This document shows, piece by piece, positions 46,732 through 57,975 of a stretch of DNA of 64,000 nucleotides. Within the stretch, counting starts at the first letter, position 1. Every line of letters begins with the position of its first letter. This stretch comes from CAXXXW01 sp963665555 (GTDB taxonomy: Bacteria > Pseudomonadota > Alphaproteobacteria > Thalassobaculales > Thalassobaculaceae), in the NCBI GenBank assembly GCA_963665555.2, contig OY762308.1:372001-436000 (forward strand). Reading direction: 5' to 3'. The notes beneath the pieces are model-generated. The model saw only the letters and a program-made list of their open reading frames with translations. It made no database searches and was not told the DNA's origin. A program made the position numbers and the translations under genes.

Positions 46732-48858
46732 TCAACGCGCCGGCCCGGCCCCGGCCCGCTCCAGCGCCGCCAGCGCCGCGCCCTGCGTCAGCAGTTCGGG
46801 CAGCGCGATCCCCACCGGCGCGCCGGGGCCGTACACCGCGTCGAACGGGATGCCGTAGCGCCCGAAGGAGGCGAGATAGGCGGCGATCGTCCCGTCCGGC
46901 CGGGTCCAGTCGGCGCGCATGGCGACGACATCGCCTCGGGCGAGGCGCGCCGCCGTCTCGCCGGCCTCCAGCACCGCCGCCTTGTTGACTTGGCAGGTGA
47001 GGCACCAGTCGGCGGTCACGTCGACGAACACCACGCGGCCTTGCGCCACCAGGCCGGGGATCGCGCCGGGGTCGAAGGCGCGCCAGGCCGCGCCGGGGCG
47101 GCTCCCGTCCGGCTCCGGCGCGCCGCCGGGACCGGCGGCGACCGGGCCGCCCGCGCCGGCGGCGGCGATCGCGGCCGCGCACAGCGCCGCCGCGCCGAGG
47201 GCGAACGGCCGCGCCGCGCGGCCGCGCCGGACCGCCAGCAACAGCCCCGCCGCCGCCAGCGCGCCCGCCGAGGTCAGGAACCATTCCCGCTCCAGTTGCG
47301 CCGCGAGCACGGTCGCGAGCCAGAGCGCCGTTCCCAGCAGGGCGAGGCCGAGCACGCGGCGCAGCGTCTCCATCCACCGGCCCGGCCGGGGCAGCGCCCG
47401 CACCGTTCCGGGCCACGCCGCCACCAGCAGGAACGGCGCCGCGAGGCCGACTCCCATGGCGGTGAAAATCGCCAGGATCTCGACCGTCCCGGCCGAGAGC
47501 GCGAACCCGATGGCCGTGCCGACGAAGGGCGCGGAGCACGGCGTCGCCAGCAGCGTCGCGAAGGCGCCGGCGAGGAAATGCCCGGCGAGGCCATCGTCCC
47601 CGGCCGCGTTCGGTCCCGCCGCGCCGAGCCGCCCCAGGGCGGCGGGGAGCGGAATCTCCAGCCGCCCGAACAGGTTGGCCGCGAAGCCGCCGAGCACGAC
47701 GATCATGGCGGCGAGGAACAGCGGCTGCTGGAACTGGATGCCCCAACCCGCCGCCATCCCCGCCTGTTTCAGCGCGATCGCCCCGGCGGCGAGAACCAGG
47801 AAGGACGCCAGTATCCCGGCCGCCGAGGCGAGGAAGCCGCGCCGGATCGCCCCGCGCGCCGCGCCGGCGTGGCGCAGCGCGCCGAGCAGCTTCAGCGACA
47901 GCACCGGCAGCACGCAGGGCATCAGGTTCAGCACCAGCCCGCCGAGCAGGGCGAGGCCGAGCATCGCCGCCCAGACCTCCAGCCGCGTCCCGGCGGCCCC
48001 GCCCGGCCCGTCCGCGGCCGCGCCGACGGTCGCCCCGGCCTCGACGAAGCGGGCGCCGTCCACCGCCGTCACCGTCACCGCCAGCCCGTCGAGCGCGCCG
48101 CCCGGAGGAAGCGCGGCCGGCAGGGTCACGGTCGCCGTCCGCCCGCCCGGCCCCGGCGCGACCTCCGGCTTGCCGAAGGCGTGGCCCGGCCCCGCCTCGA
48201 CGAACACGTCGGGCGCGACCAGCGGCCGGTCGGAGGCGATCTCGACGGCCAGCGCCGGCGCGTCCGGCCCGCCGGCGGCGCGGACGGCGGCGACGGACAG
48301 GCCGGCATCGACGCCGGGCCGGGGCGCCAGCGCGCGGAAGCGGCCCACCAATTGCGTGTACGCGGTCGGCCCGGCCGGCCCGGCGGGGAGCGCGAGGCTC
48401 AGCGGCGCCTCCAGCGGCACGCAGATTTCCTTGCAGGCGAGCGCGCGCACCGTCGCCTCGATCGCCAGCGGCCGCCCCGGTTCGATAAGCGCGGCCGCGA
48501 TCGGGAAGACGATCCCGTCCGCGTAGCCGTAGCTTTGCAGGCCGAAGGTCTCGAACCGCCGGGGGACCGGCCAGGACCACTCCAGCCCCGCGAGGTTCTC
48601 CGACGACACGATGTCGAGCGACGGCGGATACCCGGCCTCGCCGGGCGTGCGCCAGTAGATTTTCCAGCCCTCGGCCAGCGCGAACTGCAGGCCCAGCGGG
48701 ACCGACCGCGCCTCGCCGACGGCGGCGGCGGCGCTCACCAGCCGCGCGTCGCCCATGTCGGTCCGCGCCCAGCCGGACGCGGCCGCGCGCGCCGCTCCCG
48801 CCTCGGCGGCGGCGAGGCAAAGCGCCGCGAGGGCGAAAAGGGTTCGCGCGATCGTCAC
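46732..48858 (-). CDS. dsbD: Thiol:disulfide interchange protein DsbD
   Basis: A 708-residue inner-membrane electron conduit. A signal peptide is followed by a periplasmic alpha domain whose Cys pair lies in ALACKEICVP. A multi-helix beta domain has the two membrane Cys in NLMPCVLPVL and LLATPCSAPFVG. The C-terminal thioredoxin-like gamma domain has the active site WCLTC in DVTADWCLTCQVN. It moves reducing equivalents from cytoplasmic thioredoxin to periplasmic partners. The GTG at 48858 follows GGAGGGACA; upstream in-frame starts are less convincing. Divergent from yqgE. Confidence 0.9.
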   Translation of the reverse strand: MTIARTLFALAALCLAAAEAGAARAAASGWARTDMGDARLVSAAAAVGEARSVPLGLQFALAEGWKIYWRTPGEAGYPPSLDIVSSENLAGLEWSWPVPRRFETFGLQSYGYADGIVFPIAAALIEPGRPLAIEATVRALACKEICVPLEAPLSLALPAGPAGPTAYTQLVGRFRALAPRPGVDAGLSVAAVRAAGGPDAPALAVEIASDRPLVAPDVFVEAGPGHAFGKPEVAPGPGGRTATVTLPAALPPGGALDGLAVTVTAVDGARFVEAGATVGAAADGPGGAAGTRLEVWAAMLGLALLGGLVLNLMPCVLPVLSLKLLGALRHAGAARGAIRRGFLASAAGILASFLVLAAGAIALKQAGMAAGWGIQFQQPLFLAAMIVVLGGFAANLFGRLEIPLPAALGRLGAAGPNAAGDDGLAGHFLAGAFATLLATPCSAPFVGTAIGFALSAGTVEILAIFTAMGVGLAAPFLLVAAWPGTVRALPRPGRWMETLRRVLGLALLGTALWLATVLAAQLEREWFLTSAGALAAAGLLLAVRRGRAARPFALGAAALCAAAIAAAGAGGPVAAGPGGAPEPDGSRPGAAWRAFDPGAIPGLVAQGRVVFVDVTADWCLTCQVNKAAVLEAGETAARLARGDVVAMRADWTRPDGTIAAYLASFGRYGIPFDAVYGPGAPVGIALPELLTQGAALAALERAGAGPAR

Positions 48859-48901
48859 TGTCCCTCCGGCGCGGCGCGCGCCGCGAAAACCCATCCTCCG
48901 G

Positions 48902-48961
48902 ACCGTCTCCGGAAGAATACCGTCTCCGGGATAATATAGTGGAGACGGTCCCGGAATCCGG
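48902..48961. promoter_or_regulatory. Inverted/direct repeat in the dsbD-yqgE divergent promoter region
   Basis: The motif ACCGTCTCC occurs at 48902-48910 and 48919-48927 as a direct repeat, and its inverse GGAGACGGT at 48941-48949. The inner pair forms a perfect 9-bp inverted repeat around an AT-containing 13-nt centre (GGGATAATATAGT) that resembles a -10 region. A small palindrome CCGGA-A-TCCGG follows at 48951-48961. Placed between two divergent genes, this looks like an operator or overlapping promoter. The regulator is unknown; it does not match a site I can name. Confidence 0.55.
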
Positions 48962-49056
48962 CCACAATCGCGCGGTCGCCCGGGCGCGAAACCGCGCGGG
49001 CGCAAAACCGCCCCGGCGGCCGGGGCCTTTCCCGCGAGAGGGAGCGCCGACGCGCC

Positions 49057-49644
49057 ATGACCGAAGACGGGCCGAGCGAGGACGACGCCTACCTGGCCGG
49101 CCAGCTGCTCCTCGCCATGCCGACCATGCGCGACCCGCGCTTCGCCCGGACCGTGATCTACATGTGCGCGCACAGCGCCGAGGGCGCCATCGGCCTCGTG
49201 ATCAACCGCCTGGTCGACTCGCTCTCCTTCGCCGAACTGGCGGCGAGCCTCGACATCGAGGCCGGTCCGGCCGGGGCCGGCGACATGCCGAAGGTGCATT
49301 TCGGCGGGCCGGTCGAAACCGAGCGCGGCTTCGTCCTGCACAGCCGCGACTACATGCGCCCGGGTTCGATGCCGATCGACGAGCGGGTCGCGCTGACCGC
49401 GACGCTGGACATCCTGCGCGACATCGCGGACGGGCGCGGCCCGCGCGACCGCATCCTCGCGCTGGGCTACGCCGGCTGGGGGCCGGGGCAGCTCGACGGC
49501 GAAATCCGCGAGAACGCCTGGCTCAGCGCGCCCTCGGACGGCGGGCTGGTGTTCGACGCGGACATCGACGGCAAGTGGAGCCGGGCGATGGCCCTGATCG
49601 GCGTCGACGCCGCGCTGCTCTCCAGCGACGCCGGCCGGGCCTGA
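49057..49644 (+). CDS. YqgE/AlgH-family protein
   Basis: A 195-residue protein of the DUF179 (YqgE/AlgH) family. The conserved block TVIYMCAHSAEGAIGLVINR and FGGPVETERGFVLHS are present, and the C-terminal GYAGWGPGQLDGEI. Its molecular role is unresolved; it has been called a transcriptional regulator in Pseudomonas. The ATG at 49057 gives the normal size. Divergent from dsbD; convergent with ada. Confidence 0.9.
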   Translation: MTEDGPSEDDAYLAGQLLLAMPTMRDPRFARTVIYMCAHSAEGAIGLVINRLVDSLSFAELAASLDIEAGPAGAGDMPKVHFGGPVETERGFVLHSRDYMRPGSMPIDERVALTATLDILRDIADGRGPRDRILALGYAGWGPGQLDGEIRENAWLSAPSDGGLVFDADIDGKWSRAMALIGVDAALLSSDAGRA

Positions 49645-49650
49645 CGCGGG

Positions 49651-49684
49651 CCGGTCCCCCTCCCCCGGGGAGGCAGGGGGCCGG
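49651..49684. terminator. Strong GC hairpin between convergent yqgE and ada
   Basis: CCGGTCCCCCTCCCC on the left and GGGGAGG-CA-GGGGGCCGG on the right pair closely around a small centre, with an interruption of two bases. The site lies 7 bp after the yqgE stop and just before the ada stop, so it could end transcription from both sides. There is no T-run. Confidence 0.4.
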
Positions 49685-49697
49685 TCCGGGCCGCGCG

Positions 49698-50804
<1,107 letters not shown>

Positions 50805-50820
50805 CTCCGCGCTCCCTCGA

Positions 50821-50846
50821 TCGCCAGACATGCTCCATTCTGGCGA
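50821..50846. promoter_or_regulatory. Inverted repeat upstream of ada
   Basis: TCGCCAGA (50821-50828) and TCTGGCGA (50839-50846) form a perfect 8-bp inverted repeat with a 10-bp spacer. It lies 17 bp upstream of the ada start at 50804. The spacing is like that of a dimeric regulator's operator. It does not resemble the E. coli Ada box. The upstream start ATG (50831) would lie inside it. Confidence 0.5.
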
Positions 50847-50908
50847 CGGCGGAGGCAAGTCCGCTATCCGCCCCTTGCCCCGCAATCCGAATTTTCGGCG
50901 GGGAGGTA

Positions 50909-51139
50909 TCAGAGAGAAGCAAGAAGCCGAAAGTAGCGGTCGCGCGACATGCCCGCGGTTCTCATGTTGGCCCTGACGATGTCGAGGCCCACCGCATCGT
51001 AGCGAGGTATCACGATTGGCCGGACGACGCCCGGTTTCGTCATCACGATGTGCGAACCCGTTTCTCGATTCACCGCAAATCCGTCCGCCTCGAATAGACG
51101 AACCAGGGTTCGCCAGTCGGGCGGGACGAGTCTAGGCAT
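50909..51139 (-). CDS. hicA: HicA toxin
   Basis: A 76-residue HicA mRNA interferase with the classical features: the N-terminal helix LVRLFEADGFAVNRETGSH, the catalytic-His motif GSHIVMTK, the central IVIPRYD, and the C-terminal helix region. It cleaves mRNA when free. It overlaps the hicB stop by 8 nt. Second HicBA module in the window. Confidence 0.88.
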   Translation of the reverse strand: MPRLVPPDWRTLVRLFEADGFAVNRETGSHIVMTKPGVVRPIVIPRYDAVGLDIVRANMRTAGMSRDRYFRLLASL

Positions 51140-51509
51140 GGACCGCCATTGGGATGGGGATCGGCACGCGCATTTCGCGAGCCGCCGGAACCCGCGCGTC
51201 CCCGGGTCCCGACGCAAGCGCTCGCGACTCCGTGGCCGGCTTGGCCACGAGCTCGAAACCGAGTTCAGTCAGAAGTTGGGGAAGGACGCCCCGCTCGGCG
51301 CAGGATTCGACGAAGAGGCGAGCCGCCTCCCGGGCGTTGTCGAGGGCTTCGCTCTCGGTGGGGCCCTGGGTGTAAAGATCGAGGCCGCGAACATGGGCCA
51401 CGAAGCCGGCGTCGGCGTCTTCCCCGATGTCCACCTGGAGTTCGAATGCGACGGTCGCGGCGTCGGCCCCGGCGGCCGGGCGCGATTGCGGGATCGGTCG
51501 TTTCGACAT
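51132..51509 (-). CDS. hicB: HicB antitoxin
   Basis: A 125-residue antitoxin of the HicB type with a degraded RNase H fold: FELQVDIGEDADAGFVAHV, then GPTESEALDNAREAARLFV. It neutralises HicA and usually represses the operon. The C-terminal tail has no clear DNA-binding domain. ATG 51509 follows GGAAGGA. Confidence 0.85.
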   Translation of the reverse strand: MSKRPIPQSRPAAGADAATVAFELQVDIGEDADAGFVAHVRGLDLYTQGPTESEALDNAREAARLFVESCAERGVLPQLLTELGFELVAKPATESRALASGPGDARVPAAREMRVPIPIPMAVHA

Positions 51510-51618
51510 GGCGTCGTCCTTCCGCCGCCGAGGCGCGTCGGTTTCGGGAACGCCCCGCGTCCCGTCGAGGCCACTGTATCGGCCGGGCGCGGGCGCGCGC
51601 AACCTCGACGCGCGCCCC

Positions 51619-52362
51619 CTACGCGCCGCCGGGCGCGTCGAGGGCGTAGCCGGCGGAGCGGACGGTGCGGATCAGGTCGGGTTCGCCGCCGGCGTTGAGG
51701 GCCTTGCGCAGGCGGCGGATGTGGACGTCCACCGTGCGCGGCTCGACGTAAACGTCCGTGCCCCACACCCGGTCGAGCAGCCGTTCGCGCGAGAACACCC
51801 GGCCCGGGTTTTCGAGGAAGTGCCGGAGCAGGCGGAACTCCGTCGGGCCGAGATGGACGCCGCGGCCGCCCCGGCGCACCCGGTGGGCGGCGAGGTCCAT
51901 TTCGAGACCGGCGAATTCGAGCGTCTCGGCCCCCGCGCCGGGCCGGGAGCGGCGCAGCACGGCGCGGATGCGCGCGACCAGCTCGACCGGGCTGAACGGC
52001 TTGGTCACGTAGTCGTCGGCCCCGGCGTCGAGGCCGCGCACCCGGTCGCCCTCCTCGCCGCGCGCGGTGAGCACGACGATCGGCAGCGTCCGCGTCTCCG
52101 GCGCCCGGCGCAGCCGCCGGCACAGCTCGACGCCGGAGAGCAGCGGCAGCATCCAGTCGAGGATCGCGATGTCGGGCGGGTCCTCCCGGCACATCAGCAG
52201 CGCCTCCTCCCCGTCCGTCGCGACGGCGGTCTCGAAGCCCGCGCGTTCGAGGTTGTAGCGCAGCAGCGTAACGATATCGGCCTCGTCCTCGACGATGAGG
52301 ATTCGGGGGCGCGGATCGGCCGCCCGGCCCCGGCCGCGCCCGGCCGCGGGACGCGCGTTCAT
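51619..52362 (-). CDS. phoB: Phosphate regulon response regulator PhoB
   Basis: A 247-residue OmpR/PhoB-type response regulator. The receiver domain contains RILIVEDEADIVTLL, the phospho-acceptor Asp in AILDWMLP, and the Lys in DDYVTKPFSPVEL. The C-terminal winged helix has GPTEFRLLRHFLENPGRV and VDVHIRRLRKAL. It would bind Pho boxes when phosphorylated by PhoR. Its ATG overlaps phoU by 4 nt (ATGA). Last gene of the pho-pst string. Confidence 0.95.
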   Translation of the reverse strand: MNARPAAGRGRGRAADPRPRILIVEDEADIVTLLRYNLERAGFETAVATDGEEALLMCREDPPDIAILDWMLPLLSGVELCRRLRRAPETRTLPIVVLTARGEEGDRVRGLDAGADDYVTKPFSPVELVARIRAVLRRSRPGAGAETLEFAGLEMDLAAHRVRRGGRGVHLGPTEFRLLRHFLENPGRVFSRERLLDRVWGTDVYVEPRTVDVHIRRLRKALNAGGEPDLIRTVRSAGYALDAPGGA

Positions 52363-53093
52363 CGGCCCGTCCCGTTCCCGCCCTCGGGATCGACCACGAC
52401 GATGCTGGCGTCGTCGCTGGTCGGGCGGACCGCGGCCAGCCGGTGGCCGGTCTCGATGAAGTGCACCGTCTCGGCGATGTTGGTCGCGTGGTCGCCGATC
52501 CGCTCGATGTTCTTGGCGACGAAGAGCAGGTGGGTGGAGGCGGAAATGTTGCGCGGGTCCTCCATCATGTAGGTGAGGTGCTCGCGGAACAGGCTGGTGT
52601 GCATCTCGTCGATTTCCTCGTCGCGCCGCCACGCCGCGAGCGCGGCGCGCACATCGCCGTCGATATAGGCGTCGAGCACGCCCCTGATCTGCGCGCGCGC
52701 CAGCCCGGCCATGCGCACGATGCCGCCCAGCCCGTGCGCCTCCGGGATGTCGGCCAGGACGGCGGCGCGCTTGGCGATGTTCTTGGCGTGGTCGCCCATG
52801 CGTTCGAGGTCGTTGGCGATGCCGAGCGCGCCCAGGATGCCGCGCAGGTCCGAGGCCACCGGGGAGCGGAGCGCGAGTATCCTCTGGGCCGCCTCCTGGA
52901 TTTCCGTCTCCAACTCGTCGATGCGGAGGTCGGCGGCCTGGGTCCGGTTGGCGAGGCCGGCGTCGCGGCGCGCCACGGCGCGCACGGAGTCGGCCACCTG
53001 GCTCTCCACCAGGCCGCCCATGCCGGAGATCGCCGACTTGAGCCCCTCCAGGTCCTGGTCGAAGGATTTGACGGTGTGGTCGCTCGCGATCAT
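52359..53093 (-). CDS. phoU: Phosphate signalling protein PhoU
   Basis: A 244-residue PhoU with two tandem three-helix repeats, each holding a metal-binding Glu/Asp pattern: ANDLERMGDHAKNIAKRA and KNIERIGDHATNIAETV. It links the Pst transporter with PhoR and keeps the regulon off when phosphate is sufficient. It lies after pstB and overlaps phoB by 4 nt. Confidence 0.95.
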   Translation of the reverse strand: MIASDHTVKSFDQDLEGLKSAISGMGGLVESQVADSVRAVARRDAGLANRTQAADLRIDELETEIQEAAQRILALRSPVASDLRGILGALGIANDLERMGDHAKNIAKRAAVLADIPEAHGLGGIVRMAGLARAQIRGVLDAYIDGDVRAALAAWRRDEEIDEMHTSLFREHLTYMMEDPRNISASTHLLFVAKNIERIGDHATNIAETVHFIETGHRLAAVRPTSDDASIVVVDPEGGNGTGR

Positions 53094-53139
53094 GGGTCGG
53101 GTCCGTTCGGCGGGGCGGTTCGGTCGCGCGTCCGGCGGG

Positions 53140-54000
53140 TCAGCCGAAACGCCCGGTGATGTAGTCCTGGGTTCGGCGGTCGCCGGGATTGGTGAAAATC
53201 CGGTCGGTGTCGCCGACCTCGACCAGGTCGCCCAGGTGGAAGAAGCCGGTGCGCTGCGACACGCGGGCGGCCTGCTGCATCGAATGGGTGACGATGACGA
53301 TGGTGAAGTTGGCCCGCAGCTCGTCGATCAGCTCCTCGATCCGGGCGGTGGCGATCGGGTCGAGGGCGGAGCACGGCTCGTCCATCAGGATGACCTCCGG
53401 GTTCACCGCGATCGCGCGGGCGATGCACAGCCGCTGCTGCTGGCCGCCGGAAAGCCCGGTGCCCGGCTCCGCGAGCCGGTCCTTGACCTCGTTCCACAGG
53501 CCGGCCCGCTCCAGGCTGGTCCGGACCGTCTGGTCGAGGTCGGCCTTGCTCTCGGCCATGCCGTGGATGCGCGGCCCGTAGGCGATGTTGTCGTAGATCG
53601 ACTTGGGGAAGGGGTTCGGCTTCTGGAACACCATGCCGACCCGCGCCCGGAGATGCACGGCGTCGAGGGACGGGGCGTGGATGTCCTCCCCGTCGAGGGT
53701 GATCCGGCCCTCCACCCGGCAGATGTCGATCGTGTCGTTCATGCGGTTGAGGCAGCGCAGGAAGGTGGACTTGCCGCAGCCCGACGGGCCGATCAGGGCG
53801 GTGACGCGGTTCTCCAGGATATCCAGGTCGACGCCGCGCAGCGCCTCGGCGTCGCCGTAGAAGACCCGCACCCCCTCGGTCCGCATCTTCGCGGCGGCGG
53901 GCGGGTCGCGCGTTTCGCCGGCGCCCTCGGCGGCCCCCCTGGCGGTCCCGGTGTCGGCCCCCGTGGTGGCATCGTCGCGCGCGGTCTTCGAGGCGTCCAT
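53140..54000 (-). CDS. pstB: Phosphate ABC transporter ATP-binding protein
   Basis: A 286-residue ATPase. Walker A is GPSGCGKST, the signature LSGGQQQRLCIARAI, Walker B VILMDEPCSALD, and the H-loop THSMQQAARVS, as in PstB. The extra N-terminal segment of about 37 residues is low complexity; the conserved domain begins near MRTEGVRVFYGD. It energises phosphate import with PstA/PstC. It lies 13 bp after the pstA stop. Confidence 0.95.
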   Translation of the reverse strand: MDASKTARDDATTGADTGTARGAAEGAGETRDPPAAAKMRTEGVRVFYGDAEALRGVDLDILENRVTALIGPSGCGKSTFLRCLNRMNDTIDICRVEGRITLDGEDIHAPSLDAVHLRARVGMVFQKPNPFPKSIYDNIAYGPRIHGMAESKADLDQTVRTSLERAGLWNEVKDRLAEPGTGLSGGQQQRLCIARAIAVNPEVILMDEPCSALDPIATARIEELIDELRANFTIVIVTHSMQQAARVSQRTGFFHLGDLVEVGDTDRIFTNPGDRRTQDYITGRFG

Positions 54001-54013
54001 CGCGTCGTCCTCC

Positions 54014-55300
54014 CTACCAGCGTCGTTCGAACTTCCCGCGCAGCCAGACGGCGGCCGCGTTCATGCAGACCAGGAAGGCCAGCAGCACCATGATCGCCGC
54101 CGAGGTCTTCTCGACGAAGGCGCGCTCCGGGCTGTCGGCCCAGATGAAGATCTGCACCGGCAGCACGGTCGCCGGATCGGTGAAGCCGGCCGGCGTGTCC
54201 ACGATGAAGGCCACCATGCCGATCATCAACAGCGGCGCCGTTTCGCCGAGCGCCTGGGCAAGGCCGAGGATCGTGCCGGTCAGGATGCCCGGCATCGCCA
54301 GCGGCAGCACATGGTGCGCCGTCACCTGCAGCGGCGAGGCGCCGAGGCCGGTCGCGGCCTCGCGGATCGAGGGCGGCACCGCCTTCAGCGCGGCCCGGGA
54401 GGCGATGACGATGGTCGGCAGCGTCATCAGCGCCAGCACCATGCCGCCGGCCAGCGGCGCCGAGCGCGGCACGCCGGCGAAGTTCACGATCACCGCCAGC
54501 CCCAGCAGCCCGAACACGATGGAGGGAACCGCCGCCAGGTTGGCGATGTTGGCCTCGATAATGTCCGTCCAGCGGTTCTTCGGCGCGAACTCCTCCAGGT
54601 ACACCGCCGCCATGACGCCCACCGGGAAGGAAAGCGCGAGCGTCACCAGCAGCGTCAGCAGCGACCCCATCAGCGCGCCCCGGATGCCGGCCTCCTCCGG
54701 CTCGCGGCTGTCGGCGTTCGCGAAGAAACCGACATTGAAGCGGCTCTCCGCCCGCCCGTCGCGGGCGAGCGCGTCGTACCAGCCGACCTCCATGTCCGAC
54801 ACCCGCCGGTCGGACTCCGGCAGGCCGCGGTCGATATGGCCCTTGGCGAGCATGTCGATGTCGTCCGACGCCTTCAGCCAGACGCCGGCGGTCCGCCCGA
54901 GGAGCGTGGGATCGGCCTCCGCCATGTCGCGCAGCGCGTAGCCCGAATTCGGCGAGACGAAGCCGTAGAGCTTGCGCTTGTCGCGCCGCCCCTTCACTTC
55001 GGGGAAGGCGGCGCGCAGGGACGCCTTGACGAGGCCGCCCCAGTCCGAGCCGCGCAAGTCGTCCGGGTCCACCCGGTCGTCGGAAAAGTCGATGTCGACC
55101 TTCACCCAGGTCTGCCAGAAGGCGGAATAGCCGCTGGAGACGATGCTCCCGATCAGCAGCGCCAGCACGAGGCCGGCGGCGGCGATGCTGAGCTGGCCGT
55201 ACAGCCGGAACCGCCGCTCGGCGCGGTGGCGGCGCCGCAGCCGCGGCCCGGCCGGCGCCGGGCGGCGGATCGAGGGTTCCGGGCCGCGCGCGATCGCCAT
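54014..55300 (-). CDS. pstA: Phosphate ABC transporter permease
   Basis: A 428-residue permease with an N-terminal anchor (LSIAAAGLVLALLIGSIVSS), a large periplasmic insert of roughly 180 residues as usual in alphaproteobacterial PstA, and five C-terminal MetI-type helices. The EAA loop is REAATGLGASPLQVTAHHVLP. It is separated from pstC by one base (TGA-c-ATG), so translation is coupled. Confidence 0.93.
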   Translation of the reverse strand: MAIARGPEPSIRRPAPAGPRLRRRHRAERRFRLYGQLSIAAAGLVLALLIGSIVSSGYSAFWQTWVKVDIDFSDDRVDPDDLRGSDWGGLVKASLRAAFPEVKGRRDKRKLYGFVSPNSGYALRDMAEADPTLLGRTAGVWLKASDDIDMLAKGHIDRGLPESDRRVSDMEVGWYDALARDGRAESRFNVGFFANADSREPEEAGIRGALMGSLLTLLVTLALSFPVGVMAAVYLEEFAPKNRWTDIIEANIANLAAVPSIVFGLLGLAVIVNFAGVPRSAPLAGGMVLALMTLPTIVIASRAALKAVPPSIREAATGLGASPLQVTAHHVLPLAMPGILTGTILGLAQALGETAPLLMIGMVAFIVDTPAGFTDPATVLPVQIFIWADSPERAFVEKTSAAIMVLLAFLVCMNAAAVWLRGKFERRW

Positions 55301-55301
55301 G

Positions 55302-56684
<1,383 letters not shown>

Positions 56685-56801
56685 GGACGCCGGTCCGTCG
56701 ATCTCTCGGTTCGACTATACACGACCGGCCCGCGGGGCCGGCCGGGCGGGGAAGGCGGCCGCCCGCGCGGGGCGGCCGTCCGTCCCGCGGGCAGCCCCGG
56801 C

Positions 56802-57851
56802 TCAGAGGCCCGCGAGCGGGGTCAGGTTCGCGCCGTCGTCGCGATACTTCGCCAGCTCGGCGGCGGAAAGCGGGATCAGGCCCTTGTCGGCGAGGTAGCC
56901 CTCCTCGCCGGCCGCCCTTTCGCCGGTGAACTCGGCGATGTACCCGGCGATACCGGGGATCGTGCCGACATGCGCCTTCTTCGCATAGAAGTAGAGCGAG
57001 CGGGAGATGCCGTAGTCGCCGGCGGCGATGTTCTCGAAGGTCGGCGCGACGCCGCCCACGGTCGAACCCCGGACCTTGTCGGCGTTCTGGTCGAGGAAGC
57101 CGAAGCCGAAAATGCCGAAGGCGGCGGGGTTCGCCTCGAGCTTCTGGACGATCAGGTTGTCGTTCTCGCCGGCCTCGACGAACCGGCCGTCCTCGCGCAT
57201 CGAATCTGAGACGGCGCGGAACGCCGCCTTGCCCTCGTCCTCGCGCAGCCGCCGCAGCACCGGGAAGGACCTGGCGCCGTCGCGCATCGCCAGTTCGACG
57301 AAGGCGTCGCGGGTGCCGGAGGTCGGCGGCGGGCCGAGCACCTCGATCTCCACGTCCGGCAGGCTCGGGTCGATCTCGGACCATTTGTTGTACGGGTTGG
57401 CGACGATCTCGCCGTCCACCGGCACCCGGGCCGCCAGCGCCTGGAAGATCTGCCGCTCGGTCACCGACATGGCGGCGCCGCGCTTGGAGTTGGCCAGCAC
57501 GATGCCGTCGTAGCCCACCTTGATCTCGACGATCTCGGAGACGCCGTTGCCGGCGCAATAGTCGATCTCCGACCGCTCGATGCGGCGCGAGGCGTTGGCG
57601 ATGTCGGGATGCTCGGCGCCGACGCCGGCGCAGAACAGCTTGAGGCCGCCGCCGGAGCCGGTGCTCTCGACCACCGGCGTCTTCATGCCGGACGACTTGC
57701 CGAAATTCTCGGCCACGACGGTGGAAAACGGGAACACCGTCGAGGAGCCGACGATGCGGATCCGGTCGCGGGCCTCGGCCGCGCCGATCGTGGCGGCGGC
57801 GAGGGCCGCCGCGCCGGCGACCGCGAGGAAGGAGCGGGGAGCGAACTTCAT
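56802..57851 (-). CDS. pstS: Phosphate ABC transporter periplasmic phosphate-binding protein
   Basis: A 349-residue binding protein. The signal peptide MKFAPRSFLAVAGAAALAA is followed by the phosphate-binding strands RIVGSSTVFPFSTVVAENF, ESTGSGGGLKLFC, and the later SGTRDAFVELAM region. It captures phosphate for PstCAB. It lies directly downstream of a Pho-box-like site and is probably the first gene of a Pho-induced transcript pstS-C-A-B-phoU-phoB. Confidence 0.94.
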   Translation of the reverse strand: MKFAPRSFLAVAGAAALAAATIGAAEARDRIRIVGSSTVFPFSTVVAENFGKSSGMKTPVVESTGSGGGLKLFCAGVGAEHPDIANASRRIERSEIDYCAGNGVSEIVEIKVGYDGIVLANSKRGAAMSVTERQIFQALAARVPVDGEIVANPYNKWSEIDPSLPDVEIEVLGPPPTSGTRDAFVELAMRDGARSFPVLRRLREDEGKAAFRAVSDSMREDGRFVEAGENDNLIVQKLEANPAAFGIFGFGFLDQNADKVRGSTVGGVAPTFENIAAGDYGISRSLYFYAKKAHVGTIPGIAGYIAEFTGERAAGEEGYLADKGLIPLSAAELAKYRDDGANLTPLAGL

Positions 57852-57957
57852 CTTTTCCGATCTCCGAAGGGCGGTGGGGAAAGGACCGGGAGGGCCGCGC
57901 CGCCCGGAGCCGCGACGCCGCGGCCCCGCGGGCGCGCCGCCTGCCTACCGCCCCTAG

Positions 57958-57975
57958 GTGACAGTCCGGTTACGG
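57958..57975 (-). promoter_or_regulatory. Pho-box-like site overlapping the phoR stop codon
   Basis: On the minus strand, CCGTAAC-cgga-CTGTCAC consists of two heptamers spaced by four bases; the second is a perfect CTGTCAC and the first matches five of seven positions. This is the usual Pho-box layout of 7-4-7. It lies about 107-124 bp upstream of pstS and covers the phoR stop. A possible -10 is TAGGCA, ten bases downstream. An AT-rich perfect palindrome, GCGAAAAATTTTCGC, lies just upstream at 57978-57992. Confidence 0.6.
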
